A stretch of 64,000 nt of DNA, taken from positions 361,933 through 425,932 of the forward strand of contig NZ_CAJVCE010000004.1 of the NCBI RefSeq assembly GCF_910594985.1, in the 5' to 3' direction. This DNA is from Paenibacillus allorhizosphaerae (lineage in GTDB: Bacteria > Bacillota > Bacilli > Paenibacillales > NBRC-103111). The notes beneath the pieces were generated by a model. That model was given only the letters and a program-made list of their open reading frames with translations, had not been told where the DNA came from and made no database searches. A program made the position numbers and the translations under genes. This document shows positions 26,597-34,928 of the stretch, piece by piece. How positions within the stretch are numbered: the stretch's first letter is position 1; every line of letters begins with the position of its first letter.

Positions 26597-28279
26597 ATGA
26601 ACGATAAAAAACAAATGTCACGCCGCTCGTTTTTGGCATATGTCGGTTCGGGGACCGCTGCCCTTCTCGCGGCTTCATCGGGTTTAAGCATATTCGGAAG
26701 CAAGGCTTCCGCCGAGGAAAGAGCGGAAGCAATTTTTACTTATCCATCGGATGCCATTGCAGCCTCCAAAGGTCTCATCGGGCCATCCAACCAGGACGAG
26801 CTCCTGCTCCCTCCAGGTTTTACATACGATATGCTCGCAGCTTACGGAGACCCAATCAATGCCAAAGGCGACACCTTCGGTTTCAATAATAGCGGTATAA
26901 GTTACCACCCGGCCGAAGGCTCATCCGCAAACGGCTTGCTCTGGGTAAACCATGAGTCGGCCGACGCTTTCTGGGTGCTCGGAGCCAAACAAAACGGCCA
27001 CTACAGCTCTGCGCAAATCGAAAAGCTACTTTACGCTCAAGGGGGATCCGTGCTGGGCGTTTCCAGAGACGCTGCGGGCGGCTGGAAAATGGACGCGGCA
27101 TCGCCTTACGCCCGCCGGATAACCGGACTTAACGCCTTCGAACTTGTTGGTCCGGCGCGCGGCGCCAAGGCGGTTCACGGCGCAAGCCGGATACAGGGCA
27201 CATTCGGCAACGGATTCGGAGGAAAAACGCTCTGGGGTACGCAGCTATCCGCGGAAAATCACGCCGTTGATACGGCCAGAGAAGCCGGGCTGCCGCAAAC
27301 CCACTACGGCTGGATCATTGAAGCCGACCCGGCAGACGCCGGTTTCCAACTGCGCAAACATACGGCGCTAGGACGTTTCCAGCATGGAACGATCGACATG
27401 AGCCTTGCCAAGGATAACCGCGTCGTTGTCTACATGGGGGATAGCGCGGCCTATGCATGCATTTATAAATATATAAGCAAAGGTTCGTTCGATCCTAGGA
27501 AAGGAAAAGCCAACTCCAACCTGCTGACCGACGGCATCCTGTATGCAGCGGATCTAATTCGGGGCCGCTGGATTGAAATAACCGTCCAGGCGGTGCGCGA
27601 TGCGTTGAACGATCTGCGCTTCAGTCTGCCTTCAGCACTCGAATATACACGTGAAGAATTGCTTGGGCTGTTCCGGGAAGAGGCCGACGTGTACGTGTAC
27701 ACTAGCGAAGCGGCGCTTATTCTCGGCGCGACGCCGACCGATCGGCCGAAAACCGTGCAAACCAGTCCGCAGGAGGGATTGCTGTTCGTGACCCACACGA
27801 ACAATACGGCTCACGGCAACCTGCACGGCCAGATCAGCCGGTTGATGGAGAAGAACGGCGACTACGGTGCGCTGGAGTTCAGCTTCGAGACCGTTGCAAC
27901 GGGGGGGCTGCAGAGCGGATTCAGCTCGCCAAGCAGCCTGATTGCCGATCATTTCGGCAACCTGTGGATCTCAACCGATATGGGTTCCAGTCAATTGAAT
28001 CAAGGGGCTTATGCCGAGTTCAAAAACAATGGCCTATTTGCCGTCGTCTCTCCGTTATCCACGGACCGAAACATCATGCAATTCGCTTCGGCTCCTTCCG
28101 AGGCCGCATTAACCGGTCCATGCTTCACTCCGGATGAGCGGACGATGTTTTTGGCCGTGCAGTATCCGGGAGCAAATGCAAGCGAAACTTCCCATCCGGC
28201 CAGCACATGGCCCGCCGGATCCGGCAGCAAGCTACCGCGGCCTGCCGTCGTGGCCATCAGCGGATTTTTTTCTTATTAA
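26597..28279 (+). CDS. PhoX-like phosphatase (DUF839) with Tat signal
   Basis: A 560-residue exported protein of the PhoX/DUF839 family, calcium- and iron-dependent alkaline phosphatases that free phosphate from organic esters outside the cell. The N-terminus has a twin-arginine motif (SRRSFLAYVG) followed by a hydrophobic stretch and ASAEE, so folded export by Tat is expected. Family motifs are seen: GLLWVNHESADAF near residue 112, FGNLWISTDMG near residue 455, and GPCFTPDERTMFLAVQYPG near residue 512, close to the usual CFSPD...VQHPG. The ATG at 26597 follows CAGGAGGCATACG. I could not assign a Pho-type operator upstream. It is a single gene, convergent with the sigma-factor gene. Confidence 0.9.
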   Translation: MNDKKQMSRRSFLAYVGSGTAALLAASSGLSIFGSKASAEERAEAIFTYPSDAIAASKGLIGPSNQDELLLPPGFTYDMLAAYGDPINAKGDTFGFNNSGISYHPAEGSSANGLLWVNHESADAFWVLGAKQNGHYSSAQIEKLLYAQGGSVLGVSRDAAGGWKMDAASPYARRITGLNAFELVGPARGAKAVHGASRIQGTFGNGFGGKTLWGTQLSAENHAVDTAREAGLPQTHYGWIIEADPADAGFQLRKHTALGRFQHGTIDMSLAKDNRVVVYMGDSAAYACIYKYISKGSFDPRKGKANSNLLTDGILYAADLIRGRWIEITVQAVRDALNDLRFSLPSALEYTREELLGLFREEADVYVYTSEAALILGATPTDRPKTVQTSPQEGLLFVTHTNNTAHGNLHGQISRLMEKNGDYGALEFSFETVATGGLQSGFSSPSSLIADHFGNLWISTDMGSSQLNQGAYAEFKNNGLFAVVSPLSTDRNIMQFASAPSEAALTGPCFTPDERTMFLAVQYPGANASETSHPASTWPAGSGSKLPRPAVVAISGFFSY

Positions 28280-28343
28280 TCGGGTTTCAGCAGACCGAAC
28301 GAACCTGTCGGCGTTACGTCTTACCTTGATTGGACTTTGCCCC

Positions 28344-28380
28344 AAAAATATAGAGGAGCCCGCAAAAGCGTGCTCCTCTA
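28344..28380 (-). terminator. Rho-independent terminator between phoX-like and sigma-factor genes
   Basis: TAGAGGAGC and GCTCCTCTA (28351-28359 and 28372-28380) form a 9-bp stem; read on the minus strand it is followed by TATTTTTGG. It lies 16 bases beyond the sigma-gene stop and may also catch the convergent phosphatase transcript. Confidence 0.75.
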
Positions 28381-28395
28381 CTTATAACCCTCTCT

Positions 28396-30039
28396 TTAAT
28401 CTTCACCGCTCATCCACATGATGGTGGTCAGCCTTTCCTTTTCTTCCTCCGAAGGCAGAGACAGCAATTGGTTATGTACCAGGTGTTCCATAACGGCGAA
28501 CACAATCGTCGCACCGTCACTCACCGCTTTGGTCACGATATCTTTGTGCGAGATATGCACCGGCGCCAGCGATTTCCATATCGCTACGAAATCGTCATGC
28601 ACCTGTTCCAATGCGGCTTTTGCATCGATTTCCTGAAGTAGACTCTCCAGTATTCGAATGAAAGCCTTATATTGGTCCGGCTTGAAGAAAGGGACCAGGC
28701 AATCGAGCCTTCCATCCTTGTAAGAGACGAAGCCTTTCCTGACCATGCGAGTGATTCGTTCTTTATCATATTCTGTATGAGATGCACCGGATTCGATTAA
28801 CCGAATGACATGGTGCATGTCCACGATGTCGGACGAATTGAAGTCCCGCCATTTCATACCGGACCAGCAAGACTCCATCTGCATGCCGAAGTACTTTCCT
28901 GTGCTTCGGCTTTTGATGCCGTTCGACGCATATTGGCGGACTCGGTCGTAGTCGGGGATCGATGCTTTGTACTCCGGCTCTTCGTAGCGGATTCTGGCTT
29001 GAACCGTATACTTGCCTCCGTCTTTTCTTTCCTCCGGCCCGTACCGGGCGTAGTACTCCCTGGCCTTGACCCGGTTATACTGATAGTTAACGGCATAAGG
29101 AATCAACGTCCATAACAGGAATGCATCGCTGCAGTTGCAGCCATGAAACCCGATAGTTTTCAAGTCATTCAGCTTTGCAGTGACGGCCTCGTGCATCTTA
29201 TCCGCCAATTCTGCCGCTTTTGCTTTTAGATAAGTCGCTTGCGCTATATTGCTTTTCATGTCCCCGATGATAAAATCGGTTTGATATTTGTCCTTGCCGA
29301 CTTTTCGAAACAGTCCGGAGTATTCGAATTTGTGAATGAAATCCTCGACATAGGCGCAGGACACGCCCAGAGACCTGGCGATTTCCTCGATCGTTGCAGG
29401 CTGTTCGTAAGCAGCGATTGCGATATTGTGCGCGAGCAGCGCTTCGAAATATTTGTTAGGTTCCCCTTTCGGCCCGGGGCTGCCGCTATGACCTACCGTC
29501 AACCGGACGGGTTTCAGACTTAACGTGCTCGTTCCATGCTCCAAATTCATGGCCTCCTTCACTTTATTGCGCGCTTCATAGAGATGCCATTTGACCGTTC
29601 CTAACGGGATATGCAGCAGTTCGGAAATGGTTTTCACGTTCTTGTTCTCGTAATAATACATCACACTGATCGTCCGATGAAGCCGATTAAGGAAAGCCAT
29701 CTCCCGCTTCGTTCGCTCCAAGCTTTCGTTCAGTACATGCGCCTCTTCCAGGCGGATTGAAGCGTCCTCCATCTGAAGGCTGTCAATATCGGACGTCTGC
29801 CAATACCGCTTTTCTTTAGACAAGTAGTTCGACCAAGTATAACAGCAGATGGTGTGCACCCACGCATCCATGTTTTCAATCTCGCGTCCCGACTGAAGAG
29901 ACTTTAGAAGGGCCAGCAAAATGTCCTGGGACAAATCTTCGGCATGATGATGATTACCGGTCTTCCGAATCGCAAAACCGAATATCTTCTTAGCGTACTG
30001 CTCCATATGGAAATCGGTAAAATGCAGTATATGAGTCAT
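28396..30039 (-). CDS. ECF-type sigma factor with a long C-terminal extension
   Basis: A 547-residue protein. Residues about 10-165 are an extracytoplasmic-function-type sigma-70 factor: region 2 with GNHHHAEDLSQDILLALLKSL and WVHTICCYTWSNYL, region 4 with ISVMYYYENKNVKTIS and LLHIPLGTVKWHLYEAR. Most such factors end near residue 180. Here a linker leads to a probable winged helix (about 200-270; EQPATIEEIARSLGVS, FEYSGLFRKVGKDKYQTDF) and a further 270 residues with a Cys pair in GFHGCNCSDAFLLW that I cannot assign. The extra part may sense a ligand or block the sigma core. The start at 30039 has AAAGGGG about eight bases upstream; the ATG at 30006 is an alternative. No anti-sigma gene is adjacent. 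Confidence 0.85.
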   Translation of the reverse strand: MTHILHFTDFHMEQYAKKIFGFAIRKTGNHHHAEDLSQDILLALLKSLQSGREIENMDAWVHTICCYTWSNYLSKEKRYWQTSDIDSLQMEDASIRLEEAHVLNESLERTKREMAFLNRLHRTISVMYYYENKNVKTISELLHIPLGTVKWHLYEARNKVKEAMNLEHGTSTLSLKPVRLTVGHSGSPGPKGEPNKYFEALLAHNIAIAAYEQPATIEEIARSLGVSCAYVEDFIHKFEYSGLFRKVGKDKYQTDFIIGDMKSNIAQATYLKAKAAELADKMHEAVTAKLNDLKTIGFHGCNCSDAFLLWTLIPYAVNYQYNRVKAREYYARYGPEERKDGGKYTVQARIRYEEPEYKASIPDYDRVRQYASNGIKSRSTGKYFGMQMESCWSGMKWRDFNSSDIVDMHHVIRLIESGASHTEYDKERITRMVRKGFVSYKDGRLDCLVPFFKPDQYKAFIRILESLLQEIDAKAALEQVHDDFVAIWKSLAPVHISHKDIVTKAVSDGATIVFAVMEHLVHNQLLSLPSEEEKERLTTIMWMSGED

Positions 30040-30141
30040 TCATGGGGCCCCTTTTGAAGCGATCTATAAGTAAAGTAGGAAATGTCAGCCATCGGTTGGA
30101 GAAGAAAATAACTTTTTTTATGTTTCTTATCCCGTTAACGA

Positions 30142-30174
30142 AAAAAACCAAAAAAGGCTGCACACCGCAGCCCG
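30142..30174 (-). terminator. Rho-independent terminator after the VOC gene
   Basis: On the minus strand GGCTGC and GCAGCC pair around a five-base loop, followed by TTTTTTGGTTTTTTT. It lies about 105 bases past the VOC stop and before the sigma-factor gene. Confidence 0.8.
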
Positions 30175-30279
30175 GATTGTAAAAGTGCTCAACTGCAGAT
30201 TTGCTCCGTTCATTCCTGATGCTAAATACAACCATGCCGAGTTCGGACAGACTCATACCTTTTAGAGACAGGAAACCGC

Positions 30280-30654
30280 TTAATGATCCGTGGCTAAGCT
30301 CCAGATTTCAATAAAATTTCCATCCGGATCGTAAAACGAAAAAGATTTCCCTTGATAATGGAACAGCTTCCCGACTTGTACGCCTTTATCCTTAAACTGC
30401 TGGTAAAGCGACTCGGCATCGGGCACGATAAAACCGTAAGCCGACTGGAGCGCCCCGTTCGGGTAAGTCATATGCGAATGGATGCCGTCGTTGTTTTGCT
30501 GAAAAAGAATTCGAACTCCCGTTTCGGTTGTCAGCTCCAGGTATAAAGGATCTTCCGCCGTTATTGTGAAACCGAGATGCTCCGCATACCAATCGGCTGA
30601 CCGTCTGAGATCGCTTACAGGAATCGTTAGATAAGCGCTGATTAGTTGTGCCAT
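30280..30654 (-). CDS. VOC-family (glyoxalase/bleomycin-resistance fold) protein
   Basis: A 124-residue single-domain protein of the vicinal-oxygen-chelate superfamily. The start AYLTIPVSDLRRSADWYAEHLGF is the classic first beta-alpha-beta unit, and SFYDPDGNFIEIW near the end carries the usual metal-ligand Glu. Members act as dioxygenases, lyases, fosfomycin- or bleomycin-resistance proteins; the reaction here is unknown. The ATG at 30654 follows AGGGTAGGGGACCTGCA and overlaps the end of the DinB gene by 13 bases, so the two are coupled and probably act together in stress or antibiotic response (inference). Confidence 0.92.
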   Translation of the reverse strand: MAQLISAYLTIPVSDLRRSADWYAEHLGFTITAEDPLYLELTTETGVRILFQQNNDGIHSHMTYPNGALQSAYGFIVPDAESLYQQFKDKGVQVGKLFHYQGKSFSFYDPDGNFIEIWSLATDH

Positions 30655-31148
30655 TGCAGGTCCCCTACCCTCATCTTGGCTATGTATACGATTTGCCCCG
30701 TATGGAAGGGCAAGTGATTCACCATCTGCATCATAACATCCAGAACGGTGGATTGATTGCTCAAAGCGCTGTACGTAAGCGGCTCCATGCTGGCATAGGG
30801 CTGATCGAGCAGCGTATCGGGCTTTGATTTCATACGTTCCAGTACGTGTATAATGATATCGAACGATTTGCCGATGAGATCGAGCGCTTGTTCCTTGGTC
30901 ATGACAAGCCCTTTCTCGAATTCTTTCTCCCGATTCCTCGTATCCGGCACGTCAAAAAATATAATTTCCACCCGTTGATGCACCGTTCCCCAAATATGAG
31001 CAACCAAATTGGCGATGCTGTTGCTGGCGGCGGTAGGTCTCCATAAAATGTCTTCCTCGGACAGTTGTTCAATGGCCTGAAGCGTCCATTTCTTCTCCGC
31101 TCTGAATTTCCATAAGAAGCTTTCAATGAGTTTACCGGAAAGTTCCAC
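30642..31148 (-). CDS. DinB-family protein
   Basis: A 168-residue four-helix protein of the DinB/YfiT type, often metal-binding and, in some members, thiol-S-transferases for bacillithiol or mycothiol. The likely metal His residues lie in LVAHIWGTVHQR and MVNHLPFHTGQIVY. I chose the GTG at 31148 because GAGGTGA lies seven bases upstream; an ATG at 31172 adds eight residues but has no good site, and a much longer frame to 31379 runs over the divergent promoter. It is the first gene of a two-gene operon with the VOC protein. Confidence 0.85.
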   Translation of the reverse strand: MELSGKLIESFLWKFRAEKKWTLQAIEQLSEEDILWRPTAASNSIANLVAHIWGTVHQRVEIIFFDVPDTRNREKEFEKGLVMTKEQALDLIGKSFDIIIHVLERMKSKPDTLLDQPYASMEPLTYSALSNQSTVLDVMMQMVNHLPFHTGQIVYIAKMRVGDLQWHN

Positions 31149-31242
31149 TACGTACTCACCTCGAATTTCCATTTTTACCAATATACCAAACACTTGTTCG
31201 TTTGTAAAGTGGAATGTCTTGCCCGATTTCCACCAAAAAAGT

Positions 31243-31273
31243 TTGCCATCGAAATGGAATTTTGTGCTATACT
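31243..31273 (+). promoter_or_regulatory. Predicted sigma-A promoter of the MFS exporter gene
   Basis: TTGCCA at 31243-31248 and TATACT at 31268-31273, the latter preceded by TGTGC as in an extended -10, are separated by 19 bases. This lies about 40 bases before the GTG start. Prediction from consensus only. Confidence 0.45.
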
Positions 31274-31311
31274 TTCCAAAACCATATGAAGGAACGGGAG
31301 GATGATTTCGG

Positions 31312-32571
31312 GTGCAAACGAAAACGAATACGGCTGCGAACCATGCACCACTCGCGCAAAACGGCACGATGTTCACCATCTTGATCGCTGTCAGTATGGT
31401 TCATTTGTTAAATGATACGATTCAGGCGGTCGTCCCCGCGATATTCCCCATCGTCAAAGATTCGCTATCTCTAACGTATACGCAATTGGGACTGATTGCC
31501 TTTGCGCTAAATTTGACCGCATCGATACTGCAGCCGGCCATAGGGATGTACAGCGACAAAAAACCGCAGCCTTATTTGCTCCCGCTCGGCGTAGTCGCCA
31601 CCCTGCTCGGGGTTCTCGGACTGGCGCTCGCTACCGGCTTCTGGTCGATGCTTGGCTCGGTCGTGCTTGTCGGCATCGGCTCGTCGGTATTTCATCCCGA
31701 AACCGCAAAGGTCGCCTACTTGGCGGCGGGCGCAAGAAGGGGATTGGCCCAGGGGATATTTCAAGTAGGGGGAAATGCAGGGCAGGCGCTTGCGCCGATC
31801 ATGACCGCGCTCATCTTCGTGCCGCTGGGGCAAGCCGGCATTTTATGGTTCACAATACTGGCGGCGATCGCCATCGCCATACAGATGTATACCGCACGCT
31901 GGTACAGCGGCAGGCTGCGTTCGGGTACGGTCAAAAAACGAAGCAGTCAGGCGGCAGGCGTACCGGTCGCGGGCCGCAGGAAAATTGCTGCGGCGATTTC
32001 CATCCTCGTGCTGCTTCTCACCTCCAAGATGGCATACTTGGCCGGAATGACGAGCTTTTACTCGTTTTATATTATCGATCGATTTCAGCTATCCGTTCAG
32101 GAGGCGCAGTGGTGCGTCTTTGCATTTCTGGCGGCTGGCGCCACCGGCACATTCTTCGGCGGTCCGCTCGCCGATATGTGGGGACGAAGAAACGTCATCT
32201 GGTTCTCGATTATCGGCGCGCTGCCGTTCGCTTTTTTGCTGCCGTATATGAATTTCACGACGAGCGTCGTATTTTGCGTCATTATCGGATTTACGATTAT
32301 GTCGAGCGGCTCGGTCAACATCGTCTACGCGCAGGAGCTGCTGCCCGGCAACATCGGAACCGTATCCGGTCTTTTCTTCGGCCTCGCCTTCGGGGCGGGA
32401 GGCCTCGGTGCGGCCGCACTCGGTGCGCTTGCGGACACGACAAGCATCGCGTACGTTATTAAGCTGTGCGCCTTTTTGCCGCTGATCGGGCTGCTCACCA
32501 TCTTCCTGCCGTCCGACCGGAAACTGAGGCAGTGGGCCGAAGAAGCAGAGCAAAATCAGATTGCCCGATAA
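31312..32571 (+). CDS. MFS exporter of the fosmidomycin-resistance (Fsr) type
   Basis: A 419-residue, twelve-helix major-facilitator protein closest in pattern to Fsr-type drug exporters. The first helix region HLLNDTIQAVVPAIFPIVKD is a hallmark of this group, and SSVFHPETAKVAYLAAG at about residue 125 matches the Fsr-specific VFHPE motif. The loop after helix 2 reads GMYSDKKPQPY, and GGPLADMWGRRNVIWFS marks the equivalent loop in the second half. Substrate is not certain; drugs or small acids are possible. The GTG at 31312 follows GGGAGGATGATTTCG. Transcribed alone and divergent from the DinB gene. Confidence 0.9.
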   Translation: MQTKTNTAANHAPLAQNGTMFTILIAVSMVHLLNDTIQAVVPAIFPIVKDSLSLTYTQLGLIAFALNLTASILQPAIGMYSDKKPQPYLLPLGVVATLLGVLGLALATGFWSMLGSVVLVGIGSSVFHPETAKVAYLAAGARRGLAQGIFQVGGNAGQALAPIMTALIFVPLGQAGILWFTILAAIAIAIQMYTARWYSGRLRSGTVKKRSSQAAGVPVAGRRKIAAAISILVLLLTSKMAYLAGMTSFYSFYIIDRFQLSVQEAQWCVFAFLAAGATGTFFGGPLADMWGRRNVIWFSIIGALPFAFLLPYMNFTTSVVFCVIIGFTIMSSGSVNIVYAQELLPGNIGTVSGLFFGLAFGAGGLGAAALGALADTTSIAYVIKLCAFLPLIGLLTIFLPSDRKLRQWAEEAEQNQIAR

Positions 32572-32642
32572 CTCTCCATTGGATAATGCAATGATGACTG
32601 CCTCTCAGCAGCGTGAGCTTTGACGGCGGATCCATAAAATCG

Positions 32643-32677
32643 GAAGGGAGTCCCGTTCATTGAAAACGGACTCCCTT
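32643..32677 (-). terminator. Stem-loop between MFS gene and APH-type gene
   Basis: GGGAGTCCCGTT and AACGGACTCCC pair with one mismatch around a short loop. It touches the stop of the minus-strand kinase gene and sits 70 bases past the convergent MFS stop, so it may serve both. Flanking T-runs are weak. Confidence 0.55.
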
Positions 32678-33467
32678 AGTCATAATCGAAGGCTTCGAGC
32701 AAATCGTAATATTCGATTTTGGCCTGGTCTACTGTCGATAACCCGTACTCATCGAAAAAAACGTTCGTCCACGGTTGGCCATAATTACGAATAATGCTGT
32801 AATACGCGGCGGACAAGTCTCTATATTTATCCGATATTCCTGCGTCGGCCAAATCTACAAACCCGCTTACGGCATTTTGGTGAATCATTACGTTCGGTGC
32901 GGAATAATCGCCGTGTGTAAAAACAAGCTCCTCGCAAGAGGGGGTGTTGGTCATTAGAGCCTGATACAAATGATCAAAGTTATCGCTAAATTCTTTTTCC
33001 AACTTTTCTTTGTTAATGGTACCCCTATCTACCTTTTGTTTGATTCGTTCCAATCGTTTCGCCAACGTGCAGTCGAAAGGACAATCCTGCACACCAATGC
33101 GATGAACTTCCTTTAACCCTTCGGCAAGATTTCTTACGACTTGTTCCGGATTTTCCTTATGCAAGGCGCTCGATCCATCGATTCCGATCATTTCCGACAT
33201 CAATAACAGTTCAAACCGTTCGGTTTTTGCATAGTAGATCACTTCCGGAACGTTCAGTTTGCCTTTGAGCCACTTTAATTTTTTAAGATATTGCTCAAGC
33301 GGCTCCCGATGAGGAACCGGCAAAATTTTCAGATACGCCCCTTCTCCCGTAGCTTGTTCCAACCGATAGGTTGCTGCGCCGGAATACGGTGCATCGATTT
33401 TTTCCCATGAGTCGGCAATGACTAGCGAAGACAGCTCCGACGGGATGATGTAAGATTCGATCTGCAT
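32676..33467 (-). CDS. APH(3')-like aminoglycoside phosphotransferase family protein
   Basis: A 263-residue kinase-fold protein most like APH(3') enzymes, which phosphorylate kanamycin-type aminoglycosides. The catalytic loop is HGDYSAPNVMIHQ (family HGDYCLPNV), and the metal-binding segment reads FVDLADAGISDKYRDLS, matching the G-x-x-D-R/K-Y-x-D pattern of APH(3'). N-terminal substrate-clamp sequence GAYLKILPV holds the ATP-binding lysine. The start at 33467 is not preceded by a strong site. It sits alone with no mobile element, so it may be an intrinsic chromosomal enzyme; actual resistance activity is unproven and many such homologues act on other substrates. Confidence 0.82.
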   Translation of the reverse strand: MQIESYIIPSELSSLVIADSWEKIDAPYSGAATYRLEQATGEGAYLKILPVPHREPLEQYLKKLKWLKGKLNVPEVIYYAKTERFELLLMSEMIGIDGSSALHKENPEQVVRNLAEGLKEVHRIGVQDCPFDCTLAKRLERIKQKVDRGTINKEKLEKEFSDNFDHLYQALMTNTPSCEELVFTHGDYSAPNVMIHQNAVSGFVDLADAGISDKYRDLSAAYYSIIRNYGQPWTNVFFDEYGLSTVDQAKIEYYDLLEAFDYD

Positions 33468-33681
33468 AGCCCACCTCTAGCGTATGTCATTCATTTCCAA
33501 TAATCCATTATCTCTATTATACGGGTAATCCGCGTATCTTTCCTGGTACAAAATGAGTTAACTTAACAAACGTCCATAGAGTTATATGGTCGAAATAGGA
33601 ATGGTTTAGAAGAGACTCGTCTATAGCAATGTGCATTCTCTTGACTAAATTATACTATTCATAGAGAAGGACGTGAGAACC

Positions 33682-34051
33682 ATGGCCCTTTCGGGAGCAC
33701 TTTGCGATCGTTTGGCGAAAATTTTGGGCGGAAAAGGGGAGCATGAGAAAAACCAATGCTCCATCACAGTCAAAAGATCATTGAACGCAAGGATTTTGGG
33801 AAGAGGAGCATGAAATTGTAATACAGTCACGGCACAATGGCGTTTCGCTAAATACCGTTGAAATCACTTTACTGCAGAGAGAAGTTCAGTCGTTTGTCAG
33901 AAGCGCACAGAGACAAGGTTTCAAAGTAACGGCCGTTCACAACCACTGGCTGTTCGATAAGCCGCGGCTTATGTATGTTCATATTGAATCTGTCGAAAAT
34001 TCGATCAATTTCGCCAGAAAGCTGGCTTCGATTCTTAAACACTTGAAATAA
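33682..34051 (+). pseudogene. Frameshifted DUF1259 (LppY/LpqO-like) gene
   Basis: An ATG at 33682 (AAGGACGTGAG upstream) reads CDRLAKILGGKGEHEKNQ, then CSITVKRSLNARILGRGA, to a TGA at 33811. In the next frame an uninterrupted stretch up to a TAA at 34049-34051 reads EITLLQREVQSFVRSAQ, VTAVHNHWLFDKPRLMYVH and FARKLASIL. Both parts match the two ends of DUF1259 proteins, whose HNHW motif is intact here. The join lacks roughly 15-20 residues, so a small deletion has probably shifted the frame. The family has no settled function. A sequencing error cannot explain the missing residues alone. Confidence 0.75.
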
Positions 34052-34062
34052 ATCAAATCATA

Positions 34063-34098
34063 GAAAAGCCCGGCGAAAAGGGCTTTCTTGTTTTATCG
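34063..34098 (+). terminator. Rho-independent terminator after the DUF1259 remnant
   Basis: GAAAAGCCC and GGGCTTTC pair around an eight-base loop, followed by TTGTTTT. It lies 12 bases after the remnant's stop, evidence that the decayed gene was once a normal transcription unit. Confidence 0.8.
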
Positions 34099-34115
34099 GT
34101 AAGCGGGACAGCCGA

Positions 34116-34802
34116 TTATTGCTTGATCATGCCGAACGCCCAGAAGGAAGATAAGGAAGCTTGATGAATCCAGTGGTTTTGAAGCAGTGCAATCGCCCGT
34201 TCATCCGGACCGTTGGCCTCGCGGCTATATGCGCCACGCATGTCCTTGCAGGCAAATCCGTGCTCTTCCATCAATTTATGAAGCTCCCAAGGCATCATTA
34301 AGTTGTGCACGACGGGTTCCCCATACAATCTTCGATATGCCGCCCAGCGAGGTGCTGCCGATGGTCCGGGCGTAACCGCGACAGCCAATCCCCCGGGCTT
34401 TAGTACCCGAGCCATTTCTTTCACGATCTTATGCGGCTGTTCCGACCATTCCAAGGAGGTGCATGCAAATATCGCATCAAATTCCCCATCGTCAAAAGGA
34501 AGCGGATCACTGTCGCTCACGTGCGCCTCAACTTCCCTTTTTAACGCGGCTTCTATCATCTTAGGAGACTGATCCACTCCGACGGCTTTATAACCGCACT
34601 CCATCATCAATCTGGTGCTTTCGCCGGGACCGCAACCCAAGTCGAGCACTTTCAAGCCTGGAGCTGCCGTGAATTCGAAAAAAAACTGGAGCATTTCCGC
34701 CCGTGGTCCTTGCTTCCACAACTCGTTATTTTCGTCCCATTTCTGAGCTTGCGCATCTGCAAGACGAATGCTGGTTTCTGTCCAGTTCAATACGATCATC
34801 AC
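34116..34802 (-). CDS. Class I SAM-dependent methyltransferase
   Basis: A 228-residue methyltransferase of the UbiE/Methyltransf_11 type. The SAM-binding motif I is LKVLDLGCGPGESTRLM, followed by KAVGVDQSPKMIEAA (motif II) and DGEFDAIFACTSLEWSEQ with VLKPGGLAVAVTP. The acceptor cannot be predicted. The start lies at GTG 34802 or ATG 34799; both are near GCAGAGG, and a TTG at 34790 would have better spacing, so the exact N-terminus is open. Single gene, flanked by the DUF1259 remnant and the toroid operon. Confidence 0.88.
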   Translation of the reverse strand: MMIVLNWTETSIRLADAQAQKWDENNELWKQGPRAEMLQFFFEFTAAPGLKVLDLGCGPGESTRLMMECGYKAVGVDQSPKMIEAALKREVEAHVSDSDPLPFDDGEFDAIFACTSLEWSEQPHKIVKEMARVLKPGGLAVAVTPGPSAAPRWAAYRRLYGEPVVHNLMMPWELHKLMEEHGFACKDMRGAYSREANGPDERAIALLQNHWIHQASLSSFWAFGMIKQ

Positions 34803-34928
34803 CTCTGCATGAATTCGAATGAAACCTTACATATTATACCATGCCTGGAATGGAGCCTGCGAATTTACCGCCAAAAAGCAGACACATCGCATAAAAAGCG
34901 ACGGCCTGCTTCGCATGTTGGTGCTATA

